Positions 57,451-64,000 of a stretch of 64,000 bases of DNA are shown piece after piece (positions within the stretch are counted from its first letter, which is position 1; every line of letters begins with the position of its first letter). The notes under the pieces are model-generated. The model searched no databases. It was not told where the DNA came from and worked only from the letters and a program-made list of their open reading frames with translations. The stretch comes from Streptomyces mangrovi. Lineage in GTDB: Bacteria; Actinomycetota; Actinomycetes; Streptomycetales; Streptomycetaceae. The position numbers and the translations under genes are program-made. Location: NCBI RefSeq assembly GCF_900114215.1, contig NZ_FOSG01000002.1, positions 62,001 through 126,000 of the forward strand, written 5' to 3'.

Positions 57451-58673
57451 GAGGCACCCGCGTCCTCGTCCTGAACACCGGTTCCTCGTCGGTGAAGTAC
57501 CAGCTCCTGGACATGGCCGACGGCTCCCGCCCGGCCGCCGGCCTGGTCGAGCGGATCGGCGAGCGCACCTCGTACCTGCGCCACGCCCCGGCCGGCGGCC
57601 CGCGGCGCGAGCGCGAGGAGCCGGTGCCCGACCACCAGGCGGCACTGGAGGCGGTCGCCGGCGAACTGGCCCGCGACGGGCTGGGGCTGGACTCCCCCGA
57701 ACTGGCCGCCATCGGCCACCGGGTGGTGCACGGCGGGCGCCGCTTCACCGAGCCGACCGTGATCGACGACGCGGTGCTGGCCGAGATCGAGCGCCTGGTG
57801 CCCGTCGCGCCGCTGCACAACCCGGCCAACCTGGCGGGCATCCGCACGGCCATGGCGCTGGCGCCGCATCTGCCGCAGGTGGCGGTCTTCGACACCGCGT
57901 TCCACACGACGATGCCGGAGTACGCCGCCCGGTACGCCATCGACACCGCCGTCGCCGACGCCCACCGGGTGCGCCGCTACGGCTTCCACGGCACCTCGCA
58001 CGCGTACGTCTCGCGCAGGGCGGCCGAGCTGCTGGGCCGGGATCCGTCCGAGGTGAACGTCATCGTGCTGCACCTGGGCAACGGCTCGTCGGCCTCGGCG
58101 GTGCGCGGCGGGCGGTGCGTGGACACATCCATGGGGCTCACCCCGCTGGAGGGCCTGGTGATGGGCACCCGTTCGGGTGATGTCGACCCGGCGGTGGTCT
58201 TCCATCTGGCACGGGTCGCCGGGATGTCGGTCGACGAGATCGACGTCCTGCTGAACAAGCGCAGCGGCCTGCTGGGCCTGTGCGGGGACAACGACATGCG
58301 GGAGGTCCTGCGCCGGATGGCGGGCGAGGGGCCGGACGCGGAGTCGGCGAGACTGGCCTTCGACGTCTACGTCCACCGGCTGAAGAAGTACATCGGCGCC
58401 TACTGCGCGGTGCTCGGCCGGGTGGACGCGGTGGCCTTCACCGCCGGGGTCGGCGAGAACGCCGCACCGGTGCGGCAGGCCGCCGTCGACGGGCTGGAGG
58501 GCCTGGGCCTGGCCGTGGACGCGGAGCTGAACGCCGCGCACGGCGGCGGGCCCCGGCTGGTGTCCCCGCCCACCGCACGGGTGGCGGTGGCCGTGGTGCC
58601 CACCGACGAGGAGCTGGAGATCGCCGGCCAGACATATGCGCTGGTGGGCGGCGGCACGATGGAACGGAAGTGA
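57447..58673 (+). CDS. ackA: Acetate kinase
   Basis: A 408-residue ASKHA-fold kinase that converts acetyl phosphate and ADP to acetate and ATP. Markers: VLNTGSSSVKYQLLD at the N-terminus, GHRVVHGGRRF, the catalytic VFDTAFHTTMP, HLGNGSSASAV and FTAGVGENA. The GTG at 57447 overlaps the pta stop (GTGA). Together with pta it forms the acetate overflow and acetyl phosphate route. The gap to pyk is 53 bases and contains no hairpin, so pyk may be read through from this operon. Confidence 0.97.
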   Translation: MRGTRVLVLNTGSSSVKYQLLDMADGSRPAAGLVERIGERTSYLRHAPAGGPRREREEPVPDHQAALEAVAGELARDGLGLDSPELAAIGHRVVHGGRRFTEPTVIDDAVLAEIERLVPVAPLHNPANLAGIRTAMALAPHLPQVAVFDTAFHTTMPEYAARYAIDTAVADAHRVRRYGFHGTSHAYVSRRAAELLGRDPSEVNVIVLHLGNGSSASAVRGGRCVDTSMGLTPLEGLVMGTRSGDVDPAVVFHLARVAGMSVDEIDVLLNKRSGLLGLCGDNDMREVLRRMAGEGPDAESARLAFDVYVHRLKKYIGAYCAVLGRVDAVAFTAGVGENAAPVRQAAVDGLEGLGLAVDAELNAAHGGGPRLVSPPTARVAVAVVPTDEELEIAGQTYALVGGGTMERK

Positions 58674-58726
58674 GCCGGCTCACCGCCGGGAACGTTCCGC
58701 CGCTGAACAAAAGATAGGATCGCCCC

Positions 58727-60154
58727 ATGCGCCGTTCCAAAATCGTCTGCACCCTGGGCCCCGCCGTGGACTCCTACGATCAGCTCAAGACACTGATCGA
58801 GGCCGGCATGAACGTGGCCCGCTTCAACATGAGCCATGGCAGCCACGCCGAACACGAGGAGCGCTACCACCGTCTGCGCAAGGCCTCCCAGGAGACCGGG
58901 CGCGCGATCGGTGTGCTCGCCGACCTCCAGGGCCCCAAGATCCGTCTGGAGACCTTCGCCGACGGTCCCGTCGAGCTGGTGCGCGGTGACGAGTTCACCA
59001 TCACCACCGAGGACGTCCCCGGCGACCGCACCATCTGCGGCACCACCTACAAGGGCCTGCCGGGCGACGTCTCCAAGGGCGAGACGGTTCTGATCAACGA
59101 CGGCAACGTCGCCCTCCAGGTGATCGACGTGGACGGCTCCCGGGTGCGCTGCATCGTCATCGAGGGCGGTGTGATCTCCGACCACAAGGGCATCAACCTG
59201 CCCGGTGTGGCGGTCAACGTCCCGGCCCTGTCGGACAAGGACGTCGAGGACCTGAGGTTCGCGCTGGAGATGGGCTGCGACATGGTGGCGCTGTCCTTCG
59301 TGCGCGACGCCGCCGACGTCCGCGACGTCCACCGGGTGATGGACGAGGTGGGCCGCCGGGTCCCGGTGATCGCCAAGGTGGAGAAGCCGCAGGCGGTGGA
59401 GAACATGGAGGCCGTGGTCCTCGCGTTCGACGGCGTGATGGTGGCCCGCGGCGACCTGGCGGTGGAGTACCCGCTGGAGAAGGTGCCGATGGTGCAGAAG
59501 CGGCTGATCGAGATGTGCCGCCGCAACGCCAAGCCGGTGATCGTGGCGACCCAGATGATGGAGTCGATGATCACCAACTCCCGGCCCACCCGCGCGGAGG
59601 CCTCCGACGTGGCCAACGCGATCCTGGACGGCGCGGACGCGGTGATGCTCTCGGCGGAGTCCTCGGTGGGCCAGTACCCGATCGAGACGGTCAAGACGAT
59701 GTCGAAGATCGTCCAGGCCGCCGAGGAGGAGCTGCTCTCGCGCGGCCTCCAGCCGCTGGTGCCCGGCAAGAAGCCGCGCACCCAGGGCGGTTCGGTGGCC
59801 CGTGCGGCCTGCGAGATGGCGGACTTCCTCAACGGCAAGGCGCTGGTCGCCTTCACCAAGTCCGGCGACACCGCCCGGCGGCTCTCCCGCTACCGGGCCG
59901 CCCAGCCGATCCTGGCCTTCACCACCGAGCCCTCCACCGCCTGCCGGCTCACGCTGAGCTGGGGCGTGGAGTCCTTCGTGGTGCCGCATGTGGACCACAC
60001 CGACGACATGGTGGACCTGGTCGACGCCGAACTGCTCAAGCTCCAGCGGTACAGCACCGGCGACACCATGATCATGACGGCCGGCTCGCCTCCGGGCATC
60101 CCCGGCACCACCAACATGGTGCTGGTGCACCACCTGGGCAGCGAACAGCGCTGA
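58727..60154 (+). CDS. pyk: Pyruvate kinase
   Basis: A 475-residue pyruvate kinase that converts phosphoenolpyruvate and ADP to pyruvate and ATP. Markers are KIVCTLGPAVDSYDQL, ARFNMSHGSHAEHEE, the catalytic Lys in VIAKVEKPQAVENM, the metal site in GVMVARGDLAVEYPLEKVP, and VATQMMESMI. The C-terminal allosteric domain is complete. The ATG at 58727 follows GATAGGATCGCCCC. Streptomyces has two pyk genes; which of the two this is cannot be told from the gene alone, though the position beside ackA matches the pyk2 locus of S. coelicolor. Confidence 0.97.
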   Translation: MRRSKIVCTLGPAVDSYDQLKTLIEAGMNVARFNMSHGSHAEHEERYHRLRKASQETGRAIGVLADLQGPKIRLETFADGPVELVRGDEFTITTEDVPGDRTICGTTYKGLPGDVSKGETVLINDGNVALQVIDVDGSRVRCIVIEGGVISDHKGINLPGVAVNVPALSDKDVEDLRFALEMGCDMVALSFVRDAADVRDVHRVMDEVGRRVPVIAKVEKPQAVENMEAVVLAFDGVMVARGDLAVEYPLEKVPMVQKRLIEMCRRNAKPVIVATQMMESMITNSRPTRAEASDVANAILDGADAVMLSAESSVGQYPIETVKTMSKIVQAAEEELLSRGLQPLVPGKKPRTQGGSVARAACEMADFLNGKALVAFTKSGDTARRLSRYRAAQPILAFTTEPSTACRLTLSWGVESFVVPHVDHTDDMVDLVDAELLKLQRYSTGDTMIMTAGSPPGIPGTTNMVLVHHLGSEQR

Positions 60155-60193
60155 CCGGCCGGCCTCCCGGCCCTTCCTCCGCGGCGCGATGAA

Positions 60194-60238
60194 CGGCGGC
60201 GGCCCGCGCACCTCCGGGGGGTGCGCGGGCCGCCGCCG
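60194..60238. terminator. Bidirectional terminator after pyk
   Basis: A perfect 19-bp stem (CGGCGGCGGCCCGCGCACC at 60194-60212, complement at 60220-60238) with a 7-base loop separates pyk and the convergent gene. Confidence 0.92.
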
Positions 60239-60251
60239 TTCGCCGCGGGCG

Positions 60252-61586
60252 TCAGTTCTCGTTGTAGAGGTTCATGCCCGGGATGTGCAGGTCTCCGCCG
60301 AACTGGCCGGCCTGCCTGACCGACACGTCCGTGAAGAACACCTCGGGGATGTTCAGCGGCGGCGGCGACTCGGGGCTGAAGGTGATCGGGATGAGCCCGA
60401 AGAGCTTGCCCTTCAGCTCCTCGGTGTACATCGTCACCGTGCCGTTGCGGATGGTGGAGGTGCTGCCCTTGGCGGCCTTGACGTGCGCGGTGCTGCCGCC
60501 GGGGCCCTCCACCAGCTGGTGCAGGTCCCGGATGTCCACCGAGCGGGCGGTGAACTTCAGGACGTTCTTGACCGTGCCATTGTGGGTACGGACCTTGACG
60601 ATGCCGTGGTAGTCCAGGCCGTGGAGGGCGAGCAGGCTGGTCTCCAGCAGCCACGGGGCGTTGGGCAGCACCGCCTCGGTCTGCTCCTCCTCGGCGTCGG
60701 CCAGCGCCTCGGCGTCGTAGGTCGGGCAGGGGAAGGGCTCCTTGCCCGAGGCGTCCGCACCCGGGACGGTCGCCTCGTCCGCCGGTTCCTCGGCCTTCTC
60801 GCGCGCCTTGCCGACGGTGTCCTCCACCGTGTCGCCGGCGCGGTCGGTGGTGTCCTTCAGGCCCTTCTCGACGCTGTCGGCGGCGCCCTCGACGGCGTCC
60901 TTCACCGGGGTGTCGGAGCCGCCGTCCGCAAGCTCCCCGGACTGCGACGGGCTCGGCGAGGCGGAGGGCTCGGCAGCGGCCTCGGCGCTCTCGTCCTCCT
61001 CGTCGTCCGGGGTGAACAGGTCCTTGATGGCCTCGCCGATGCCCAGCGGGTCCAGCGGGTTGCGCTTCTCGGACTCCGAGGGGCTCGGCTCGGGTTCCGG
61101 CGTACCGGCGCCCCCCTCCTCCCCGCCTCCGGTGCCGCCGTCGGCCGGGGGCTCGGCGGGTGCCGTGGTGCCGGGCTCCGGTGCGGGGGTGGTGCCCGGC
61201 TTCGCCTCCCGGCCGGACTCGTCCCGGCCGGCCCCGCCGTCCCGGCCGTCCCCGCCGTCCCGGCCGGGCTCGTCCTTCTCCGCCTTCCGCCCGCTGTCCT
61301 GCTCCACCTCCCTGTCGGGCGCTGTCACGCACGGCCCGTCCCTGAAGGGGTTCTTGGGCAGCGGCTCGGCGAGGGCGAGCTTGGGGGTGAGCCCCATGCC
61401 CATGAGCACGGCCGACGGCATGGCGGCCAGGGCTATCGCCTTGCCCGCGGGAACGTGCAGCCGGGTCAGCAGCGGCTTCCTCGGGGCCGCGTGGCGCGGC
61501 CCGGTCCTCGTACGCCGGTCCGGCGCGGTCGCGGCCGCGTCCTCCCGGCCTTCCCGGTCCTTCCGGTTCAACTCCTCAGGCGTCAC
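60252..61586 (-). CDS. Membrane-anchored or secreted acidic-repeat protein of unknown function
   Basis: A 444-residue protein. A hydrophobic stretch (AIALAAMPSAVLMGMGLTP, about residues 49-67) follows a basic N-terminus and acts as a signal or anchor. Residues about 85-260 are low complexity, rich in Gly, Asp, Glu, Pro and Ser, with a DRAGDTVEDTVGKAREKAE helical part. The C-terminal 150 residues form a folded domain (DYHGIVKVRTHNGTVKNVLKF, given as HNGTVKNVLKFTARSVDIRD, ending FGGDLHIPGMNLYNEN). The GTG at 61586 overlaps the upstream DUF6114 gene by 11 bases, so the two are co-translated. The function is unknown. Confidence 0.8.
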   Translation of the reverse strand: MTPEELNRKDREGREDAAATAPDRRTRTGPRHAAPRKPLLTRLHVPAGKAIALAAMPSAVLMGMGLTPKLALAEPLPKNPFRDGPCVTAPDREVEQDSGRKAEKDEPGRDGGDGRDGGAGRDESGREAKPGTTPAPEPGTTAPAEPPADGGTGGGEEGGAGTPEPEPSPSESEKRNPLDPLGIGEAIKDLFTPDDEEDESAEAAAEPSASPSPSQSGELADGGSDTPVKDAVEGAADSVEKGLKDTTDRAGDTVEDTVGKAREKAEEPADEATVPGADASGKEPFPCPTYDAEALADAEEEQTEAVLPNAPWLLETSLLALHGLDYHGIVKVRTHNGTVKNVLKFTARSVDIRDLHQLVEGPGGSTAHVKAAKGSTSTIRNGTVTMYTEELKGKLFGLIPITFSPESPPPLNIPEVFFTDVSVRQAGQFGGDLHIPGMNLYNEN

Positions 61587-62115
61587 GGTGCGCCCCGTTC
61601 TGTCCGTCGTCCGCCCCGGCGGGAGCCGGCTCGACGATGGCCAGGCCCACCTCCTGCGGAGCCTCTTCGGGTGCGGGGCCACCGGGGACCTCCCCGGTCT
61701 CCGCGGGATCGGCCGGCCGCTCCTTGCTCTGCACCCAGGAGACGGCCATCGCGCCGCCGATCATCGCCAGCAGGAAGCCGACGAAGAGACCTCCGAGGTT
61801 GGAGACCACCAGCGAGACCAGGGCCAGCAGGATGGCGGCGACTCCGCTGAACACCCGGGAGTGCGGCTGGAACCACAGGGTCAGGCCCAGCACGAACAGC
61901 AGCACGCCGATGATCAGCGATCCGGAGCCCGTGGTGGTCGCCAGCCGGAAGGACAGCTGGCTCAGGCTGGGATCGGCGTACGGGATCCAGATGATCGGCA
62001 CGCCGCCCAGCAGCGTCAGCAGTCCCGCCCAGAAGGGGCGCTGCCAGCGCCACAGGCGGAACGACTGCCGCCAGTGGCTGATGCGTTCACGCGCTCCCGG
62101 CGACTCGGCACTCAT
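61576..62115 (-). CDS. DUF6114 membrane protein
   Basis: A 179-residue protein with four hydrophobic segments: FWAGLLTLLGGVPIIWIPYA, LIIGVLLFVLGLTLWF, FSGVAAILLALVSLVVSNLG and LFVGFLLAMIGGAMAVSWV. The C-terminal 50 residues are acidic and cytosolic or disordered. It matches the Streptomyces DUF6114 family. The ATG at 62115 follows TAGGGAGCTGTTTTCTG. It lies between the DUF6230 gene and the acidic-repeat protein gene, and the three seem to form one transcription unit. The role is unknown; a membrane platform for the secreted partners is possible. Confidence 0.85.
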   Translation of the reverse strand: MSAESPGARERISHWRQSFRLWRWQRPFWAGLLTLLGGVPIIWIPYADPSLSQLSFRLATTTGSGSLIIGVLLFVLGLTLWFQPHSRVFSGVAAILLALVSLVVSNLGGLFVGFLLAMIGGAMAVSWVQSKERPADPAETGEVPGGPAPEEAPQEVGLAIVEPAPAGADDGQNGAHRDA

Positions 62116-62221
62116 CAGAAAACAGCTCCCTAGGGCCGAACTGTCCATAAAGATCGATGGCACTGGGGGGGGAGGCGGGGGACCGGCTCGGCGGTCCCCC
62201 GCCCCCTCTCCGCTCAGTGCG

Positions 62222-62839
62222 TCAGAAGCACTCGTTCTTGCCCTTGGCGACGTTCAGCGAAAGGCCGGAGAGCTTGAAGGTGCCGGCGCTGGTGGCCCAG
62301 GACGTCTGCTTGACGTCGGTGAGCAGGGCCTCGTCGGCCTCCTGGGCGAAGGAGCCCGGAAGCACGGCGTCGCCGTCCTTCAGACCCGGACCCTTGCTCG
62401 TGTCGTTCGCCGAGACACCGATGTTGATGTTCTTGAACGTGGCATCGGCGTCGAGCTGGTCGAGGTCGATGTAGAGGTTCTTCGCCTCGACGACCTTGCC
62501 GTCGTTGCCCGCGTTCAGCTTCACCGAGACATCGCCGAAGACCGGAACGGGGATCACGACGGACTGGCACAGGCCCCTGAGCTCGGCGCTCTTGAAGGCC
62601 GACACGGCGACGGGGACCTTCTTGCCCCCGTGCACGGTGTCGATCGTGCCGTACTGCACGAACCCCTTGCCGTCCAGCCGGTCAACCGAGACCTTCGCCT
62701 GCTGACCGGAAACGCTGAACGACGCGGCGAGTGCACCCTGTGCCAGGGCGACCCCGACCGCCGCCGTGGCGGCGACGCTGGGGACCATGACGACGGCGAA
62801 CCGCTTCCATCTGGTCCCGCCACGAGCCACAGACTCCAT
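62222..62839 (-). CDS. DUF6230 secreted protein
   Basis: A 205-residue protein with an N-terminal signal or anchor segment (FAVVMVPSVAATAAVGVALA, ending GALAASF) and a beta-rich body (SVSGQQAKVSVDRLDGKGFV, NLYIDLDQLDADATFKNI). The C-terminus ends LNVAKGKNECF with one of only two Cys residues (the other in GLCQSVV), which may form a disulfide. It belongs to the DUF6230 family, sometimes mislabelled as cholesterol esterase; I see no serine-hydrolase motif. The ATG at 62839 follows GAAGGAGGAAAGTC. It is the first gene of the three-gene unit. Bases 62840-63186 upstream hold no gene I can support. Confidence 0.85.
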   Translation of the reverse strand: MESVARGGTRWKRFAVVMVPSVAATAAVGVALAQGALAASFSVSGQQAKVSVDRLDGKGFVQYGTIDTVHGGKKVPVAVSAFKSAELRGLCQSVVIPVPVFGDVSVKLNAGNDGKVVEAKNLYIDLDQLDADATFKNINIGVSANDTSKGPGLKDGDAVLPGSFAQEADEALLTDVKQTSWATSAGTFKLSGLSLNVAKGKNECF

Positions 62840-63186
62840 GACTTTCCTCCTTCTCGGACGTACATCTCCGGCCCGGGCCGGACCCGGACGGGATGGGAGA
62901 AGTGCTACGTCCTCGGGAAGGAGAGCGCCGTTCCCCGGACTCACCTGATTCCGGAGCGCCGGCGATCACCCCCGAGCGACAACCACTGGCCACGCTCTCG
63001 CGCAACCTGCCGGACAGGCCCTGCCCTTCGGCAGAGACCCCCCTGTCCGCGGCCGGCGTCACCGACGCCGGCCCACCCGGTGGGGACCCATGGTCCGGCT
63101 CTGCCCGGATGTGGTGTGCCGGGCTGCGGACGATGGACCGAGCGTGGCCGATCGTGGTGCATGAGAGGCCGGGGCACAAGGGGCTC

Positions 63187-63202
63187 GTTACTTGCGAGTA
63201 AC
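63187..63202. promoter_or_regulatory. Palindrome GTTACT-N4-AGTAAC
   Basis: GTTACTTGCGAGTAAC is a perfect 6-bp inverted repeat with a 4-base spacer, about 350 bases upstream of the DUF6230 gene. A related copy follows at 63317. Sites of this form are typical of TetR-type regulators. Confidence 0.6.
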
Positions 63203-63316
63203 GGGAAGATGACAGGGGTTGCGCCGAAAGTGATCACACATGCACCCAGGGTTGCCGGAAGAAACGATGGGCGATCGGATCAAACGGACTTTGCGGGACT
63301 GAACACCCCAGGCGGC

Positions 63317-63330
63317 TTACTACGAGTAAC
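63317..63330. promoter_or_regulatory. Palindrome TTACT-N3-AGTAAC
   Basis: TTACTACGAGTAAC repeats the same half-sites as 63187-63202 with a 3-base spacer. It directly adjoins the next hairpin. Confidence 0.5.
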
Positions 63331-63371
63331 AGCGGCCGCGATTACCAAGTTTCGGTAAAGCCGCGGCCGCT
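63331..63371 (-). terminator. Terminator of the CnoX-like gene
   Basis: AGCGGCCGCG (63331-63340) pairs with CGCGGCCGCT (63362-63371), and inside lies a second stem, TTACC with GGTAA, around AAGTTTC. It is 46 bases past the stop of the right-edge gene. Confidence 0.75.
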
Positions 63372-63416
63372 GTTGATCGTTATGTCAATAAGTCCCGGAC
63401 CACCGGAACCGGCAGG

Positions 63417-64000
63417 TCAGAAGAGCACCCGGGCAAGGGCACCGCGTGCCGCGACCACCCTCGGATCCTCGTGCCCGACCACCTCGAAGAGTTCCAGCAG
63501 ACGGACGCGGGCGGCCTCCCGGTCGTCCCCCGCCGTACGGCGGACCGTCTCCACCAGCCGCCCGAAGGCGTCCTCGACGTGCCCGCCGGCCAGGTCGAGG
63601 TCGGCCGCCCTCAACTGTGCCCGGGCATCGGCGGGCGCCTCGGCCGCCTCCTTGCGCACCCGGGCCGCGTCCAGCCCCTGGACGCGCTGCAGGAGTTCGG
63701 CCTGGGCCAGGCCCAGCTTGGCCTCGGTGTTGGCCGGGTCGTCGGCGAGCACGTTCCGGTACGCCTGGACCGCGCCGCCCAGATCCCCCGCGTCCAGCGC
63801 GGAGTGGGCGGCCGCCAGCGCCGGGTCCTCCGGAACGACTGGCGCGGCCGGGGCCCGCCCGGCGTCCTCGCCGCCCTCCACGGAGATACCGGTGATGCCG
63901 AAGCGCTGCTCGGCGACCTGGACGAGCTGGTCCAGCACCTCGCGCACCTGCTGCTCGGGCGCCGCGCCCTGGAACAGCGGCAGGGCCTGACCGGCCACCA
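63417..64000 (-). CDS. Thioredoxin-like/TPR protein (CnoX-like), C-terminal part
   Basis: The gene enters from the right edge, so its N-terminus is missing. The visible 190 or so residues begin in the linker (ALPLFQGAAPEQQVREVLDQL), the usual end of a thioredoxin domain in which the fold strand ALPLFQGA is typical. Then come TPR-type helices: LAAAHSALDAGDLGGAVQAYRN, LADDPANTEAKLGLAQAELL and RLVETVRRTAGDDREAARVRLLELFEVVG. This matches the YbbN/CnoX co-chaperone family, which holds client proteins for chaperones under oxidative stress. The stop is TGA at 63417. No active-site CXXC can be checked here. Confidence 0.85.
   Translation of the reverse strand, partial: VAGQALPLFQGAAPEQQVREVLDQLVQVAEQRFGITGISVEGGEDAGRAPAAPVVPEDPALAAAHSALDAGDLGGAVQAYRNVLADDPANTEAKLGLAQAELLQRVQGLDAARVRKEAAEAPADARAQLRAADLDLAGGHVEDAFGRLVETVRRTAGDDREAARVRLLELFEVVGHEDPRVVAARGALARVLF

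Overview
The window is high-GC DNA with strong third-position GC bias, frequent GTG starts and clear AGGAG-type ribosome sites. Its gene order strongly suggests a Streptomyces chromosome: gcvT-gcvH-glyA-sdaA, a GlgE cluster (glgP, glgE, treS, maltokinase, glgB), then pfkA, pta, ackA and pyk. Most of the window reads as conserved core chromosome. The stretch from about 5.6 to 29.2 kb, between sdaA and a VWA-domain gene, looks like an accessory block: it has pseudogenes, an IS3 remnant, A+T-richer intergenic DNA and catabolic genes.

Left core (1-5.65 kb): the 5' end of a P-loop ATPase gene reads off the left edge. Opposite it, a tandem glycine riboswitch precedes gcvT, gcvH and glyA (glycine cleavage and serine hydroxymethyltransferase), followed by sdaA (serine deaminase). 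Together these turn glycine into one-carbon units, serine and pyruvate.

Accessory block (5.65-29.2 kb): this appears to be a collagen utilisation island. It encodes a secreted M9 collagenase with PKD and PPC domains, a secreted S1 protease, two paralogous M24 Xaa-Pro peptidases (plus the remnant of a third), an alanine/glycine-type sodium symporter and an orphan solute-binding lipoprotein. A six-gene operon gives a complete route from trans-4-hydroxy-L-proline to 2-oxoglutarate: a heteromeric FAD/[2Fe-2S] D-hydroxyproline dehydrogenase, a DapA-family deaminase, a 4-hydroxyproline epimerase and a 2-oxoglutarate semialdehyde dehydrogenase. A GntR/FadR regulator lies beside it. An A+T-rich element, GTGACAT-N2-7-TATTA or close variants, recurs in the intergenic regions in front of these genes, often over the likely -10. 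I infer one regulon controlled by the GntR protein. The block ends with an IS3-family remnant and a GH11 xylanase with its own duplicated upstream element. A lone type I-E-like CRISPR repeat lies near its left end.

Middle core (29.2-42.4 kb): a VWA protein, a secreted protein of unknown function, a small EF-hand protein, glgX, an enoyl-CoA hydratase, an anti-sigma-like ATPase, a heterodimeric ABC exporter and a secreted thermolysin-like M4 protease with a P domain.

Right core (42.5-64 kb): alpha-glucan/trehalose metabolism by the GlgE route. TreS makes trehalose and maltose, the maltokinase makes maltose 1-phosphate, GlgE extends glucan, GlgB branches it and GlgP degrades it. Lower glycolysis and acetate overflow follow (pfkA, pta-ackA, pyk), then three genes for a membrane/secreted DUF6230-DUF6114 group, and the C-terminal part of a thioredoxin/TPR (CnoX-like) protein at the right edge. 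Convergent units are separated by long GC-rich hairpins.
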